Origin: Amycolatopsis saalfeldensis
GTDB taxonomy: Bacteria; Actinomycetota; Actinomycetes; Mycobacteriales; Pseudonocardiaceae
Direction of reading: 5' to 3'
NCBI RefSeq assembly: GCF_900110575.1
Contig: NZ_FOEF01000021.1
Location: 1 to 64,000, forward strand
DNA: 64,000 bases
Positions within the stretch are counted from its first letter, which is position 1. Every line of letters starts with the position of its first letter. The notes beneath the pieces are model-generated. The model did not search any database and was not told the DNA's origin. It saw only the letters and a list, made by a program, of their open reading frames with translations. The position numbers and the translations under genes were made by a program. Positions 1-8,696 of this stretch are shown piece after piece.

Positions 1-66
1 ACCAGGCGCGTTGGCACCACCCGGCGCAGCAGCACCAGGCGCGTTGGCACCACCCGGCGCAGCTGC
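1..66. repeat. 33-bp tandem repeat at the window edge
   Basis: A 33-bp unit starts at 1 and again at 34, identical for at least 30 bp of the second copy. It lies in the 3' part of the minus-strand gene and encodes an 11-residue Gly/Ala/Asn/Pro unit (reads PGGANAPGAAA). More copies may lie beyond the left edge. Confidence 0.85.
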
Positions 67-990
67 AGCGGCTTCGCGCGCCTCCGGCTCACCGGGAACA
101 CCCGCACCGGAGCCGGCCGCGCTGGATTCGCCGACGGCGGAACGACCGGAGCCAGAAGCGGAGGCAGCCGCACCATCCGGACCTGGGCCAGTGGCAGGAG
201 CGGGACCACCCACACCTGGACCAGTAGCCGAAGCAGGACCAGCCGCACCGGGAGCAGCGGGAGAAGCAGGCACAGAACCAGCAGCGCCGAGACCGGCAAC
301 AGAAGCAGAAGCAGCCCCGGAACCCGCGCCAGTCCCAGAACCAGGGCCAGAGCCAGTGCCAGGACCACGGCCAGGAACACCAGACCCCGCCATCCCGCCT
401 TCAGGCCCGGCCGGATGCGGCACCGTGCGCCAGACCGGGGCCGGGCCGATGTTCATCGCCGCCGGGGCGGCCAGGGGGCCCGCCGTCGGGGCAGGGGCGG
501 CGGGGCGCGGGGCGGGCTTCGGGATCGGGTCGAGGCAGGAGACCAGGACGGTGGTGTTCAGGGGGTCCGCGACCTTGCGGCCGCTGCGTTCCCGGTAGAT
601 CATCTCGCCTTCGGTGTCGATCTCCACGAGGTAGCCGGCCTCCGCCAGTTGCTCCTCGTCCAGATCCACGAGCTTTTCGTAACGGGACGGCACCACGCGG
701 TAGACCGGCCAGGTCAGGCGCGCGTGCTCGGCGTGGAACTGCGCCAGCAGGGCCGCCATCTGCTGTTGCCAGGGCAGCGACATGCCCTCCGCCAGCGAGC
801 GCGGCAGCACCACGTAACCGGCGTCGACGCCGGGCCAGCCGTGGTTCAGCTGGTCGGACAGCGGCGTGCTGGACGCCGGGTGCGCGGACTGACGCTGCGG
901 CTGCGGTGCGCCGAACAGCGTTCGCGGGTCCTGGGGCTCACCCTGGCCGGGCTTGCCTCGCTTGCCGAATTTCCGTGCCACGTGTGTCAT
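1..990 (-). CDS. Low-complexity protein of the T4SS-like locus (3' end beyond window)
   Basis: Open frame from an ATG at 990 running off the left edge (330 codons, no stop). Residues 1-160 look globular and soluble, with no membrane segment or recognised domain. From about residue 160 the protein becomes a long Pro/Ala/Gly/Ser-rich tail with GTG/GSG/GPG runs, using many GCT, GGT and TCT codons unlike the GC-ending codons elsewhere. The start is set by a micro-ORF whose TGA overlaps this ATG (ATGA). It follows the T4SS-like genes on the same strand but has its own promoter at 1072-1100. Function is unknown; a cytoplasmic or secreted partner of the T4SS-like machine is inference only. Confidence 0.75.
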   Translation of the reverse strand, partial: MTHVARKFGKRGKPGQGEPQDPRTLFGAPQPQRQSAHPASSTPLSDQLNHGWPGVDAGYVVLPRSLAEGMSLPWQQQMAALLAQFHAEHARLTWPVYRVVPSRYEKLVDLDEEQLAEAGYLVEIDTEGEMIYRERSGRKVADPLNTTVLVSCLDPIPKPAPRPAAPAPTAGPLAAPAAMNIGPAPVWRTVPHPAGPEGGMAGSGVPGRGPGTGSGPGSGTGAGSGAASASVAGLGAAGSVPASPAAPGAAGPASATGPGVGGPAPATGPGPDGAAASASGSGRSAVGESSAAGSGAGVPGEPEAREAAAAAPGGANAPGAAAPGGANAPG

Positions 991-1064
991 CCTCTGCCAG
1001 CGCGCGGCCGCGTGCTCGTGGACAGGCCGCGACTTCGGGTGAATCGGGCCCGTCGCCGGGTCAT
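987..1064 (-). CDS. Candidate 25-codon leaderless micro-ORF coupled to the next gene
   Basis: ATG at 1064 followed by 24 further codons rich in Arg, Ser and Thr. The TGA stop (989-987) overlaps the ATG of the downstream gene (990-988). The ATG sits 7 nt after a TATGGC -10 element, which is canonical leaderless spacing. It may deliver ribosomes to a downstream start that otherwise has only AGAGG immediately next to its ATG. The peptide itself may have no function. The reading is structural inference from the sequence. Confidence 0.45.
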   Translation of the reverse strand: MTRRRARFTRSRGLSTSTRPRAGRG

Positions 1065-1071
1065 CGGACAG

Positions 1072-1100
1072 GCCATAGCGGTCACCCCGGTCGGTGTCAA
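1072..1100 (-). promoter_or_regulatory. Sigma-70-type promoter TTGACA-17-TATGGC
   Basis: On the minus strand, TTGACA (1095-1100) and TATGGC (1072-1077) are separated by 17 bp. The predicted transcription start is about 1064, the A of the micro-ORF ATG. It lies in the 134-bp gap after the NlpC/P60 gene, so the last gene of the locus can be transcribed independently. Confidence 0.65.
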
Positions 1101-1124
1101 GAGCCGGTGACTCCTCAACCCATG

Positions 1125-2123
1125 CTAGACGCCGGGACGCACCGCCTGCGGGACCACTTCCGCCTCGTCGAAGGAGAACGGCCGGATGTGCACCGGGACG
1201 CCGGTCTGCTGGGCCTCGACGATCTTGCCCTCGCCCAGGTACATCGCCACGTGGTGGATCGTCGCCGGATTCGCCGGGTCGGTCGCCAGGAAGATCAGGT
1301 CGCCGGGCTGCGCGTCACGCACCGGCAGCATCGCGCCCGCCTTGTACTGGTCCTGCGAGACGCGCGGCAGGATCACGCCCGCCGACTGGTACGCGCGCAG
1401 CATCAGGCCGGAGCAGTCGTACGCGTTGGGCCCGGTCGCGCCCCAGACGTACGGCTTGCCCTGCTCCCCCAGTGCGAACTTGATCGCCTGCGCCGCCGCC
1501 TGGCTCGGCGGCAGCGCCGCGCCCAGCCCCTGGCCGCACCCGGCGGCGTCGACGACCTGGCCCAGGTTCTGCACGAGGACCGCCGCCATCGCCTCCCACT
1601 TGTGGTAGCGGTCGGGGAAACCGGAGCGCTCCACGGACTGGGCCGCGTCGCCGGGGCGCAGGTTCGCCCAGTCCGGGACCGACATCAGCACGTCGAAGAA
1701 CTTGTTGATCGCGTAGTTCGGGTTGGTCACCTCGGCGGCGCTGCCCCAGTTCATCGACGGGCGCATCTGGAAGATGCCGAGCGAGTCGCGGTCGCCGTGG
1801 TCGAGGTTGTGCAGGCCCGATTCCGTCATCCCGGCCTGGATCGCCACCTGCCAGGCGCGCGGCGCGAGGCCGCGCTGCTTGCCGATCGAGATGATCAGCG
1901 CGACGGTGCCCTTCTGCTCCTGATCCAGGTTCGACGCGTCGTTGGCGCCCTGCTGCGGCTGGCCCGGCTGGGTCGGGCCGATCGCGGCGTCGCAGGAGGT
2001 GTTCGTGAGCCCGCCGGCCGCGGCCTGCTGCTGGTCCACCACCACCTTGGTCACGGCGCTGGTGGTCAGCACCGCCGCGAACACCGCCGCGACCAGCACC
2101 CCGACGAGGATTCCGAGCTTCAC
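1125..2123 (-). CDS. Bifunctional lytic transglycosylase-like / NlpC-P60 cell-wall hydrolase (VirB1/CwlT role)
   Basis: Membrane-anchored murein hydrolase. From the GTG at 2123 the order is an N-terminal hydrophobic anchor, a lysozyme-like domain with a TESGL Glu and an SLGIFQMRP segment, then an NlpC/P60 domain. That domain carries DCSG (nucleophile Cys), HHVA (His) and a VEAQQ segment near the end. The combination matches VirB1-type hydrolases of Gram-positive conjugation systems (Tn916 Orf14, ICEBs1 CwlT). An alternative GTG at 2162 would overlap the upstream gene by 34 nt. The 2123 start lies just after that gene's TGA and gives a typical anchor sequence. It probably opens the peptidoglycan for the secretion channel. 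Confidence 0.85.
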   Translation of the reverse strand: MKLGILVGVLVAAVFAAVLTTSAVTKVVVDQQQAAAGGLTNTSCDAAIGPTQPGQPQQGANDASNLDQEQKGTVALIISIGKQRGLAPRAWQVAIQAGMTESGLHNLDHGDRDSLGIFQMRPSMNWGSAAEVTNPNYAINKFFDVLMSVPDWANLRPGDAAQSVERSGFPDRYHKWEAMAAVLVQNLGQVVDAAGCGQGLGAALPPSQAAAQAIKFALGEQGKPYVWGATGPNAYDCSGLMLRAYQSAGVILPRVSQDQYKAGAMLPVRDAQPGDLIFLATDPANPATIHHVAMYLGEGKIVEAQQTGVPVHIRPFSFDEAEVVPQAVRPGV

Positions 2124-2128
2124 CGGGC

Positions 2129-2722
2129 TCAGCTCGCCTGGTCGTAGTCCGCCACTCGCCACCCCGCGCCGGTGTTGACCACGGTGATGCTGAGCTTCGG
2201 ACCATCGGTGGGGACGACGACCTGGACGGAGCTGGTGTAGGAGGAGGTGACGGCCGCGTCACCGGTCACGCGCGTGGCCGGGATGTTCGAAGGGTCCACA
2301 GTGGACATGACGGGCAGGAACTCGTCGGTGGTCAGCGCGCGCATCCCGTTGAGCCAGTCGGCGTTCGAGATGCCCGCCGGATGGTTCACCCAGGCCGTGG
2401 CCCACTGTTTCGCGACGTTGACGGCCTCGGGGTTCGGCGGCGCGGACGTCGGCGTGGCCAGCGGGCTGGACAGCCGCGTGGGCAGCGTCGAGGGGGTCGG
2501 CACCGGCGCGGCGAGGCCGGGCCCCCGCGCGGAGCTGGTCGCCGAAGGGGCGGGTTGCGCGGTGGCCGGCTTGCCCATCGTCTTCGGCAGCACGATGCCG
2601 AGCACGGTGACCAGGATGGCCAGGAACACCAGCGTCCCGACGAGGTGCCGCGGCGAGCGCAGCGGCCAGCCCCACAGGCGCCGGTAGACCGCGGTCCGGC
2701 CGCGGTTGGTGCGGATCGGCAT
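2129..2722 (-). CDS. VirB8/TcpC-like single-pass membrane protein
   Basis: 197 residues: a basic N-terminus, one membrane helix near residues 27-47, a Pro/Ser/Thr-rich linker, then a small alpha/beta domain from about residue 98. The topology and position in the operon fit the NTF2-fold VirB8/TcpC family that bridges the inner-membrane complex. No catalytic residues are expected. It starts 3 nt after the stop of the VirB6-like gene and lies just upstream of the hydrolase. The family call rests on architecture and context, since this family is weakly conserved in sequence. Confidence 0.6.
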   Translation of the reverse strand: MPIRTNRGRTAVYRRLWGWPLRSPRHLVGTLVFLAILVTVLGIVLPKTMGKPATAQPAPSATSSARGPGLAAPVPTPSTLPTRLSSPLATPTSAPPNPEAVNVAKQWATAWVNHPAGISNADWLNGMRALTTDEFLPVMSTVDPSNIPATRVTGDAAVTSSYTSSVQVVVPTDGPKLSITVVNTGAGWRVADYDQAS

Positions 2723-2725
2723 CCG

Positions 2726-4804
2726 TCACCGCCCCATGACCTGGTCGGTGTCGCGCACTTCGATGCCCCGCGAGGGGCGGTAGAGCACGAACACCGGCTT
2801 GCCCGCCACGACCTCGGGGTCCACCCGGCGCGGCTGCGCGCGGATGCCCGGCGGGGTGTACACGTTGGCCTGGCCCGGCACCGACTCCGGCGTCACGTAA
2901 CCGCGGTCGGCGTTGTTCATCCGGGACGGCACGACCACCGGCTCCGGCTCGTCGCTCCAGCGCAGGTCGGCGACCGGCGAGGTGTCGACGCGGCGGCTCT
3001 CCTGCGTGGGCAGCCGCCGGCTGCCCACGACGTAATCGCCGGGTTCGCCGGAAACCGGGTTGTACTGGCCATAAACCGGCGAGCCTCCGCGTCCCGCCGG
3101 AAGCGCGCCCGCCGAACCGCCCGAGCCCACGGCGCCGGGCCACGGCGCCCCGGACCACGCGGCGGCCGGCCGGACCGCGCCGGAGCCGTTGTCGAGCCGT
3201 TGGGAGCTGGCGAAAACCGTCGCCTCGGGGCGGTAGCGCCCACCGCCGACGGTGGCGCCCATGGGCCCGCGGGTTTCGCCGTCCACCACGTCGTCGGTCT
3301 CACGCACGTTCTGCCAGAACGAATCCTGCGGCGTCGGCCCGTTCGCGCCCTTGCGGAACCGCGAGAAGATCCCGCCCGACGGCGACGGCACCGCGGCGCC
3401 GACCATGCTCACGGACATCTCGACCATCTGCCACAGCCGCCGCACCGGACGGCCGACCATGAACAGCAGCACGGTGACCAGCCCGGCGAGCACCATCTGC
3501 GTCAGCATGTTCAGCGAGTTGCCGGCGTCGAAGATCGCCTGCAGCAGCAACGCGTGCACCCCGGCCAGCACGGACAGCACCACCAGGTTGAACGCCACCC
3601 CGCCGGCCACCTTCAGCACGCGCCGCAGGATGTCCGGGTGCAGCAGCGCCACCAGCCCGATCAACGGCGCGGTGAGCGCGAACAGCCGGATCAGCACCTG
3701 CGCGAGCAGCACGGAAGCCTTGGCCAGCAACTGGAACAGCGAGTAGACGATGCTCTGGCCCAGTGCCAGGAACCCGGCCCCGGTCCGCCCGCCGGACTCC
3801 CCGGTGAAGTACCCGGTCGCGGGACCGAGCTTGGTGGAGATGTCCTTGTACGCGGCCTTTTTGGCGTCGACGACGTTCTGCTTGCCGTCGTCGCCGTCGC
3901 GGATCTGCTGCCAGGTGAACGCCTGCGCGTCGAGCAGCGGCCGGCCGTACTGGTCGGCCTGCGGCGCGTTCGGAGCGCCGAACTCGCCGCGCAGCCAGTT
4001 CTTGTAGACGATCTCGTTGTGCAGCTCGGTCGGCAGGATGTGCCGGACCACGCGGTTTTCCGACTCGTCGACGAAGCCGGCCTGGATGTTCGTGGTGGTC
4101 TGGACGATCGCTTTGTCGATGGGGTCGAAGTATCTGAGCATCGCCAGTGACGACGCCGCGAGCCAGACCGCGGCCAGCGCGTAGAGCGCCCGTTTGCTCA
4201 CCGCGGCCAGGTCGCCCCGCCAGATGTTGCGGAACAGCATGATCGACAGGATCAGCGCGACCAGGCCGAACAACTGCGCGTAGATGTTGTTGTAGACCTT
4301 CTCCGCGCCGGATTTGACCGCGTTGTAGATCGGGTTGAGCAGGCCGCCCTCGAGCACCGTGTAGTGCAGCGAGTTCGTGGCGCCGACGATGTTCTTGCCG
4401 ACGTTGAACAGCTGGTTGCCGGCCCAGGTGTCGATGGTGGAACTCGGCGACGCGAGGCTGGACAGCGGCGAGCAGTCGGTCTGGAAGGTGTCCCAGACCA
4501 GCCCGGCGTAGCTGTAGTCGATGTAGGCGCTGCCGGCCTCGCCGTTGCCTTGGGCGGGGTCGATCGCGCCGACCATGCCGGAGCCCGGCCGCTCGGGGTT
4601 CGGCGAGTCGCCGCAGGCGGCGGCGTTCGCGGACGGCGCCAGCAGCACCGTCTGCATACCGAGGACCGCGATGACGGCGATCATGGTGGCCCGCCGGCTG
4701 GGCCTGTGCTTGCCCGGCTTGGGGCCCTGCCTGATCCGCCGGCGCAGGGCGTGCCAGGCGGCGGCGAACGAAAGCACGAACGCCAGCGTCAGGACGGTGC
4801 TCAC
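2726..4804 (-). CDS. Polytopic VirB6/TrbL-like channel protein
   Basis: 692 residues from the GTG at 4804, chosen because GGGAGG lies 5 nt upstream; a start at 4828 has no such site. A short hydrophobic N-terminus and a basic stretch precede a second hydrophobic segment ending in SANAAA, like a signal-peptidase site. Then come a large outside domain, several membrane helices in two blocks, and a hydrophilic C-terminal tail rich in Pro, Gly and Val. This is typical of the TrbL/VirB6 membrane pore component. A 136-bp gap separates it from the ATPase gene upstream. Confidence 0.65.
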   Translation of the reverse strand: MSTVLTLAFVLSFAAAWHALRRRIRQGPKPGKHRPSRRATMIAVIAVLGMQTVLLAPSANAAACGDSPNPERPGSGMVGAIDPAQGNGEAGSAYIDYSYAGLVWDTFQTDCSPLSSLASPSSTIDTWAGNQLFNVGKNIVGATNSLHYTVLEGGLLNPIYNAVKSGAEKVYNNIYAQLFGLVALILSIMLFRNIWRGDLAAVSKRALYALAAVWLAASSLAMLRYFDPIDKAIVQTTTNIQAGFVDESENRVVRHILPTELHNEIVYKNWLRGEFGAPNAPQADQYGRPLLDAQAFTWQQIRDGDDGKQNVVDAKKAAYKDISTKLGPATGYFTGESGGRTGAGFLALGQSIVYSLFQLLAKASVLLAQVLIRLFALTAPLIGLVALLHPDILRRVLKVAGGVAFNLVVLSVLAGVHALLLQAIFDAGNSLNMLTQMVLAGLVTVLLFMVGRPVRRLWQMVEMSVSMVGAAVPSPSGGIFSRFRKGANGPTPQDSFWQNVRETDDVVDGETRGPMGATVGGGRYRPEATVFASSQRLDNGSGAVRPAAAWSGAPWPGAVGSGGSAGALPAGRGGSPVYGQYNPVSGEPGDYVVGSRRLPTQESRRVDTSPVADLRWSDEPEPVVVPSRMNNADRGYVTPESVPGQANVYTPPGIRAQPRRVDPEVVAGKPVFVLYRPSRGIEVRDTDQVMGR

Positions 4805-4940
4805 GCGGTCCTCCCCGCGGAGCCCCACGCGGTCCCCGCAGGCCGCGGTCGACCGGCGTCGCCCGGTTCACTCGCCCCGGCCGGGCCGCCGGGGCGCGCA
4901 CTGGTGCGGCCGCGGCGAGCGCGGCCCGGTTCCGGCGGGT

Positions 4941-7925
4941 TCACGCGGCATCCCTGCCGGTGCCGCCCTTGCCGCCGGTCCGGGCGGGCTGGCCCGGACC
5001 ACGTCCGTTGGCGCCGTTTCCGTTCTGCTGCACCGCACCCTCCACCTCGCCGGTCTCGGACGCGAGCGGGTCCGGCGAGCCGAGGAGCTCCTCGTCGGTC
5101 AAGCCGACTTCGAGCTCGGCCTCGAGCTCGAAGTCGTGTTCCAGCTCGTCGTCTTCCGGTGGGGTGGGGACGTACGGGGCGGGCTCTTCCTCCGGCGGGT
5201 GCGGCACGACCAGGTCGGTGCCCGGCTTGGTGTACGCGTCCTTCGAGCCCGGGGTGGTGTCCATGACCGACCGCAGCTGCTGCAGGTGCGGGCCGGAGAA
5301 GTCGACGCGGATGCGCTCCACGCCGCCGGCGCCGTCGCCGAAGATGAACTGGCGGGGTTCGACGTCGCGCTCCAGGCCGCGTTGCGAGCCCGGGCGGCGG
5401 CCCAGCGCCGCGACGACCTGCTCGTAGCCCACCCCGACGGGCACCTTCAGCAGGCGCAACGCGTCCGCCTGGGCATCGTCGTCGTCCAGCCGGCCGACGA
5501 AAACCGAGTCCAGCAGCGCGACGAAACCCTGGATCTTCAGGAAGTCCGCCGGGATCTGCGAGGACAGCAGCACGCGGACGTTCCACTTGCGCGAGTCACG
5601 CGCGAAGCGGTTCATCAGCACGCGCCCGGTCGGCACCTCGGACAGGAAGAACGCCTCGTCGATCCAGACGCCCTTGCGCAGTTCCTTCGGCTTCTCGTAC
5701 ACCGACCGCTGGGTCAGCCACGCCGCCAGGTTCAGCATCTCGACGCCGAGGGACTCCGCGTCCGTCCAGTACTCGCGCGGCACGCCGTCCTTGGGCAGGG
5801 TCAGGCCCGCCATGGTCAGCACCGTCATGCGGTCGTCGCGGGTTTCGGCGTACGGGTCGGCGTCGTCCTCCGGAATCAGCAACGCCATGCGCTCGCGCAT
5901 CTCGTCCAGGAAGTCCGCGACGACCACGGCGTGCTCGTGGTGCTCGCTCGAGTCCCGGCGCAGCGCGTCGATGACCTGGCCCGGGTCGGCGTCGAACCGG
6001 CCGCCGACCGCGCGGACGGCCCGCAGCAGCACGATCCGCGTCTGCGCCATGCGCGACACCTCGTACGGCAGCACGCCGGTGAGCACGTCGAGCACCAGGC
6101 GGCGCCGCGTCGCGCCCGCCAGCGCCTTCTCCCGGCGCCAGGACCGCTCCGGGTCGTCCTCGTCCATGAAGTGCTCGAGCAGCGGATCCGCGACCACCCG
6201 GTACGGGTTGAGGATGCCGGGCTGCGCGTTCAGCAGGTTGATCGGCCGCGCGTACGGGCGCAGCTCGGGCAGGTCGCACAGGCGCGAGAGCGGGCCGGAC
6301 GGGTCGAGGATCGTCCAGTGCGCCCCGGCGCGCAGGGTCTTGTAGACGATGCCGCCGCCGAGGAACGACTTGCCGCCACCCAGCCCGGCCACCATCGCGG
6401 TCAGGCCCGAGCCGTCGCGGATCTCCTGCGCCATCCACGGGTCCCAGGCCACCGGACGCCGGGTCGCGGTGACCGTCTCGCCGAGCAGGATGCCGCGCCG
6501 GTCGCCGACCTCGGCCGTGGCCGTCGGCACCGCGGAGGCGCCCCACACCACGGAACCGCGGCGCATGTACGCGGCCGAAGCCAGCGGCTCGCCCGGGATG
6601 AACTCCCGCGCCATCGCGTACTGCGCCTCGGGGTGCTCGATGGCGACCTTCGGCTTGTACAGATCGAGCAGCTGCTGGGCCAGCCGCAGCGCGTCACGCT
6701 CGGTGGGCCCGGAAACCGCCAGCCGCCACCACGAACGCACGCGCGTGGCGAGCGCGGTGAAGCCCGACGTCATCTCGTCGTCGATCTCCAGCACCCGCCC
6801 GGCCTGGCGCGAAAGCGACTGCGGCGGCTCCAGCTCGTGCTCGTCGGTGTAGTGCTTGACCTGCGAGCGCACCTTGTTCATCTGGCGCTGCAGCTCGCCG
6901 GACACCTCTTCGGGGCGGCGCACGTAGATCCGCGCGGACACCTCGACGGCGGCGGGCAGCCGGTCGGCGTGCTGGATCCACGGGTCGTCGACCTCGGGGA
7001 TCTGCAGGCCGTGCATCTGGCCGACGGTGAGCACGGCGAGGTGCCGCGAGACGCCCGCGTTGGAGCCGGTCCGGCCGCGGACCGTGACCGTCGGGGCGTA
7101 CGGGTCGGCGTAGAAGTCGGCGGCGTCGGTGAAGCTGGCCAGGTCCTCGGGCTCCCACGCGGCGCCCGGCACGGCGGGCATGTTCCGCGGCGCGGGCAGG
7201 CCCAGCGAGCAGGACCGGTGCATCAGCCAGGACATCTCCTCGGCGTGCACCGGGCGGCCCTCCAGCCCGGCACTGCCGATCACCTGGTCCAGGTGCTCGA
7301 CCTCGGAGTCCAGCGCCGCCAGCTCGGCGTCGACGGCCTCGGGCAGGATCTTGCGCAGCACCGGCGCGGCGCGCTCGACCGCGCGGTCCACCATGCGCCG
7401 GGTCTGCACCTGGACGCCGAGGTAGACCTCCTTCTCCGCCATCGACCGGCCCATCAGCTGCTGCTGCTCGCCGATCAGGTAATCGTCGAAGGACAGCGCG
7501 CCCGGCACGTCGCCCGGCCGTCCGACCGCGTTGTGCACGTGGGCCTCGGCCCACATCCGGATCGGGTACGGCCGGTTGGTCACCCGCAGGTGCAGCCAGC
7601 GGCCCTGCAGCTCGGCGTACTGGCCGGCGATGGCCGCGATCAGGTCGCGGCGCTGCGAGTCGGAGCGGAACGACCAGCGCTGTGGCGCCAGCCGGTACCA
7701 GGCATACACCTCATACCCCGTGCGCAGCAGGTGCCCGTCGATGCTGCGGGCGGCTATCGACGGGGTGTAGGCGGGTATGGCCTGCTCACCCGTCAGGCGT
7801 TTCCCGCCCTTGCCGTTCGAGGAGGTGTTCCTGGCATTCGCGGACCGGACCTGCTGGGGCGTCTGCCAAGCGCCCACCGGCACGTCCTGATCCCGCTTCC
7901 CTCGGCTTCCGCCGCGACCGAACAA
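4941..7925 (-). CDS. VirB4-like type IV secretion ATPase
   Basis: 994 residues. The N-terminal half is an SCO6880/VirB4-type domain. The C-terminal half is a P-loop motor with Walker A GLGGGKS (about 514-520), Walker B WIDEAF (about 754-759) and an LLSSQIP segment (about 786-792) of the HerA/VirB4 type. An acidic tail follows. The start is TTG at 7925 with GGGAGG 6 nt upstream, 3 nt after the preceding stop. It energises assembly or substrate transfer in the T4SS-like machine. The nearby VirB2/3/6/8-like genes support the assignment. The coupling ATPase (VirD4/TcpA) is not in the window. Confidence 0.85.
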   Translation of the reverse strand: MFGRGGSRGKRDQDVPVGAWQTPQQVRSANARNTSSNGKGGKRLTGEQAIPAYTPSIAARSIDGHLLRTGYEVYAWYRLAPQRWSFRSDSQRRDLIAAIAGQYAELQGRWLHLRVTNRPYPIRMWAEAHVHNAVGRPGDVPGALSFDDYLIGEQQQLMGRSMAEKEVYLGVQVQTRRMVDRAVERAAPVLRKILPEAVDAELAALDSEVEHLDQVIGSAGLEGRPVHAEEMSWLMHRSCSLGLPAPRNMPAVPGAAWEPEDLASFTDAADFYADPYAPTVTVRGRTGSNAGVSRHLAVLTVGQMHGLQIPEVDDPWIQHADRLPAAVEVSARIYVRRPEEVSGELQRQMNKVRSQVKHYTDEHELEPPQSLSRQAGRVLEIDDEMTSGFTALATRVRSWWRLAVSGPTERDALRLAQQLLDLYKPKVAIEHPEAQYAMAREFIPGEPLASAAYMRRGSVVWGASAVPTATAEVGDRRGILLGETVTATRRPVAWDPWMAQEIRDGSGLTAMVAGLGGGKSFLGGGIVYKTLRAGAHWTILDPSGPLSRLCDLPELRPYARPINLLNAQPGILNPYRVVADPLLEHFMDEDDPERSWRREKALAGATRRRLVLDVLTGVLPYEVSRMAQTRIVLLRAVRAVGGRFDADPGQVIDALRRDSSEHHEHAVVVADFLDEMRERMALLIPEDDADPYAETRDDRMTVLTMAGLTLPKDGVPREYWTDAESLGVEMLNLAAWLTQRSVYEKPKELRKGVWIDEAFFLSEVPTGRVLMNRFARDSRKWNVRVLLSSQIPADFLKIQGFVALLDSVFVGRLDDDDAQADALRLLKVPVGVGYEQVVAALGRRPGSQRGLERDVEPRQFIFGDGAGGVERIRVDFSGPHLQQLRSVMDTTPGSKDAYTKPGTDLVVPHPPEEEPAPYVPTPPEDDELEHDFELEAELEVGLTDEELLGSPDPLASETGEVEGAVQQNGNGANGRGPGQPARTGGKGGTGRDAA

Positions 7926-7928
7926 CGA

Positions 7929-8417
7929 CTACCTCCCGGCCCGAGCCGCGGGGCGGCTCCGGCGCGCTCGTGGTGCTCCCTGTGCCCCGGCCTGTGCTCC
8001 GGCGACCTGGCCGTAGCCGTGGTGCTGGTACTGCCGCCTTTTCTTGTGCTTCGGAACCGGGCGCTCGGCCCGGACGCGGATCCGGCTGGCGCTGACCGCG
8101 CCACCCGTGCCCGTGCCCCGCTCCCGCGGCGTGTTGAGCTCACGGCCCGCCATCCCGACCACCGCGCCCAACGGGCGTTCGTGGCTGATTTTGGCCGTGA
8201 TCAGCCTGGTGATCACGATCGTGATCACAAACGCCCACGCCGTGGAGAAGAACCCGAAGCTCCAGCCCGCCCACCGCTCCACGGTGAGCACGAGCAGGAA
8301 GACCGGTATGCCGATGAGCCACGCTACGTAGCGGGCCCTCCAGGGAAAAGTCGCCTTCGGCGGGCCGAGCCAGACGGCGTCGACCCGGTAGACCTCGTCA
8401 TCTGTCCTGATACGCAC
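7929..8417 (-). CDS. VirB3/PrgI-like small membrane protein
   Basis: 162 residues from GTG. There are two closely spaced membrane segments at about residues 30-47 and 54-72, then a soluble Arg/Gly/Ala-rich C-terminal half. Size, topology and placement directly before the VirB4-like gene match VirB3/PrgI proteins, which dock the VirB4 ATPase to the membrane. The basic tail (many Arg and Lys after residue 110) is longer than in typical VirB3. Assignment is mainly by context. Confidence 0.6.
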   Translation of the reverse strand: MRIRTDDEVYRVDAVWLGPPKATFPWRARYVAWLIGIPVFLLVLTVERWAGWSFGFFSTAWAFVITIVITRLITAKISHERPLGAVVGMAGRELNTPRERGTGTGGAVSASRIRVRAERPVPKHKKRRQYQHHGYGQVAGAQAGAQGAPRARRSRPAARAGR

Positions 8418-8429
8418 GCCAGCCCCGCC

Positions 8430-8696
8430 TCAGCCGGTGAACAGGCCGGCGATCCACTGGCCCACGTTGACGCCGGCGCCGCTGACCGCGAGCCCGATGA
8501 TCGCGAGCGCGATGACCACACCGGCGAGCCGGCGCATCACACCCGCGTTGTCACCCTTGCCGCCGCCCAGCCAGAGCAGCAGGAGCGCGACGGCGAGCAG
8601 CACCAGGGGGATGACGTTGTCGATCAACCAGCTACGGACGTTGCCGGTGCCGAGCTCGCCGGCAGCCAGCGTCTCGAGGGTGGTCATGGTCATCAT
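8430..8696 (-). CDS. VirB2/TrbC-like small membrane protein
   Basis: 88 residues with two hydrophobic helices (about 24-43 and 57-77) separated by a short basic loop, as in VirB2/TrbC pilin-like proteins. First gene of the minus-strand T4SS-like operon. GGGAG lies 7 nt before the first ATG of ATGATGACCATG, so the longest form is preferred. Whether it forms a pilus or only a pore subunit cannot be told from sequence. Confidence 0.6.
   Translation of the reverse strand: MMTMTTLETLAAGELGTGNVRSWLIDNVIPLVLLAVALLLLWLGGGKGDNAGVMRRLAGVVIALAIIGLAVSGAGVNVGQWIAGLFTG

Noticed and set aside
1..8696. Calling the locus a complete integrative conjugative element
   Set aside because: No relaxase, integrase, excisionase, oriT or attachment repeats are visible inside the window.
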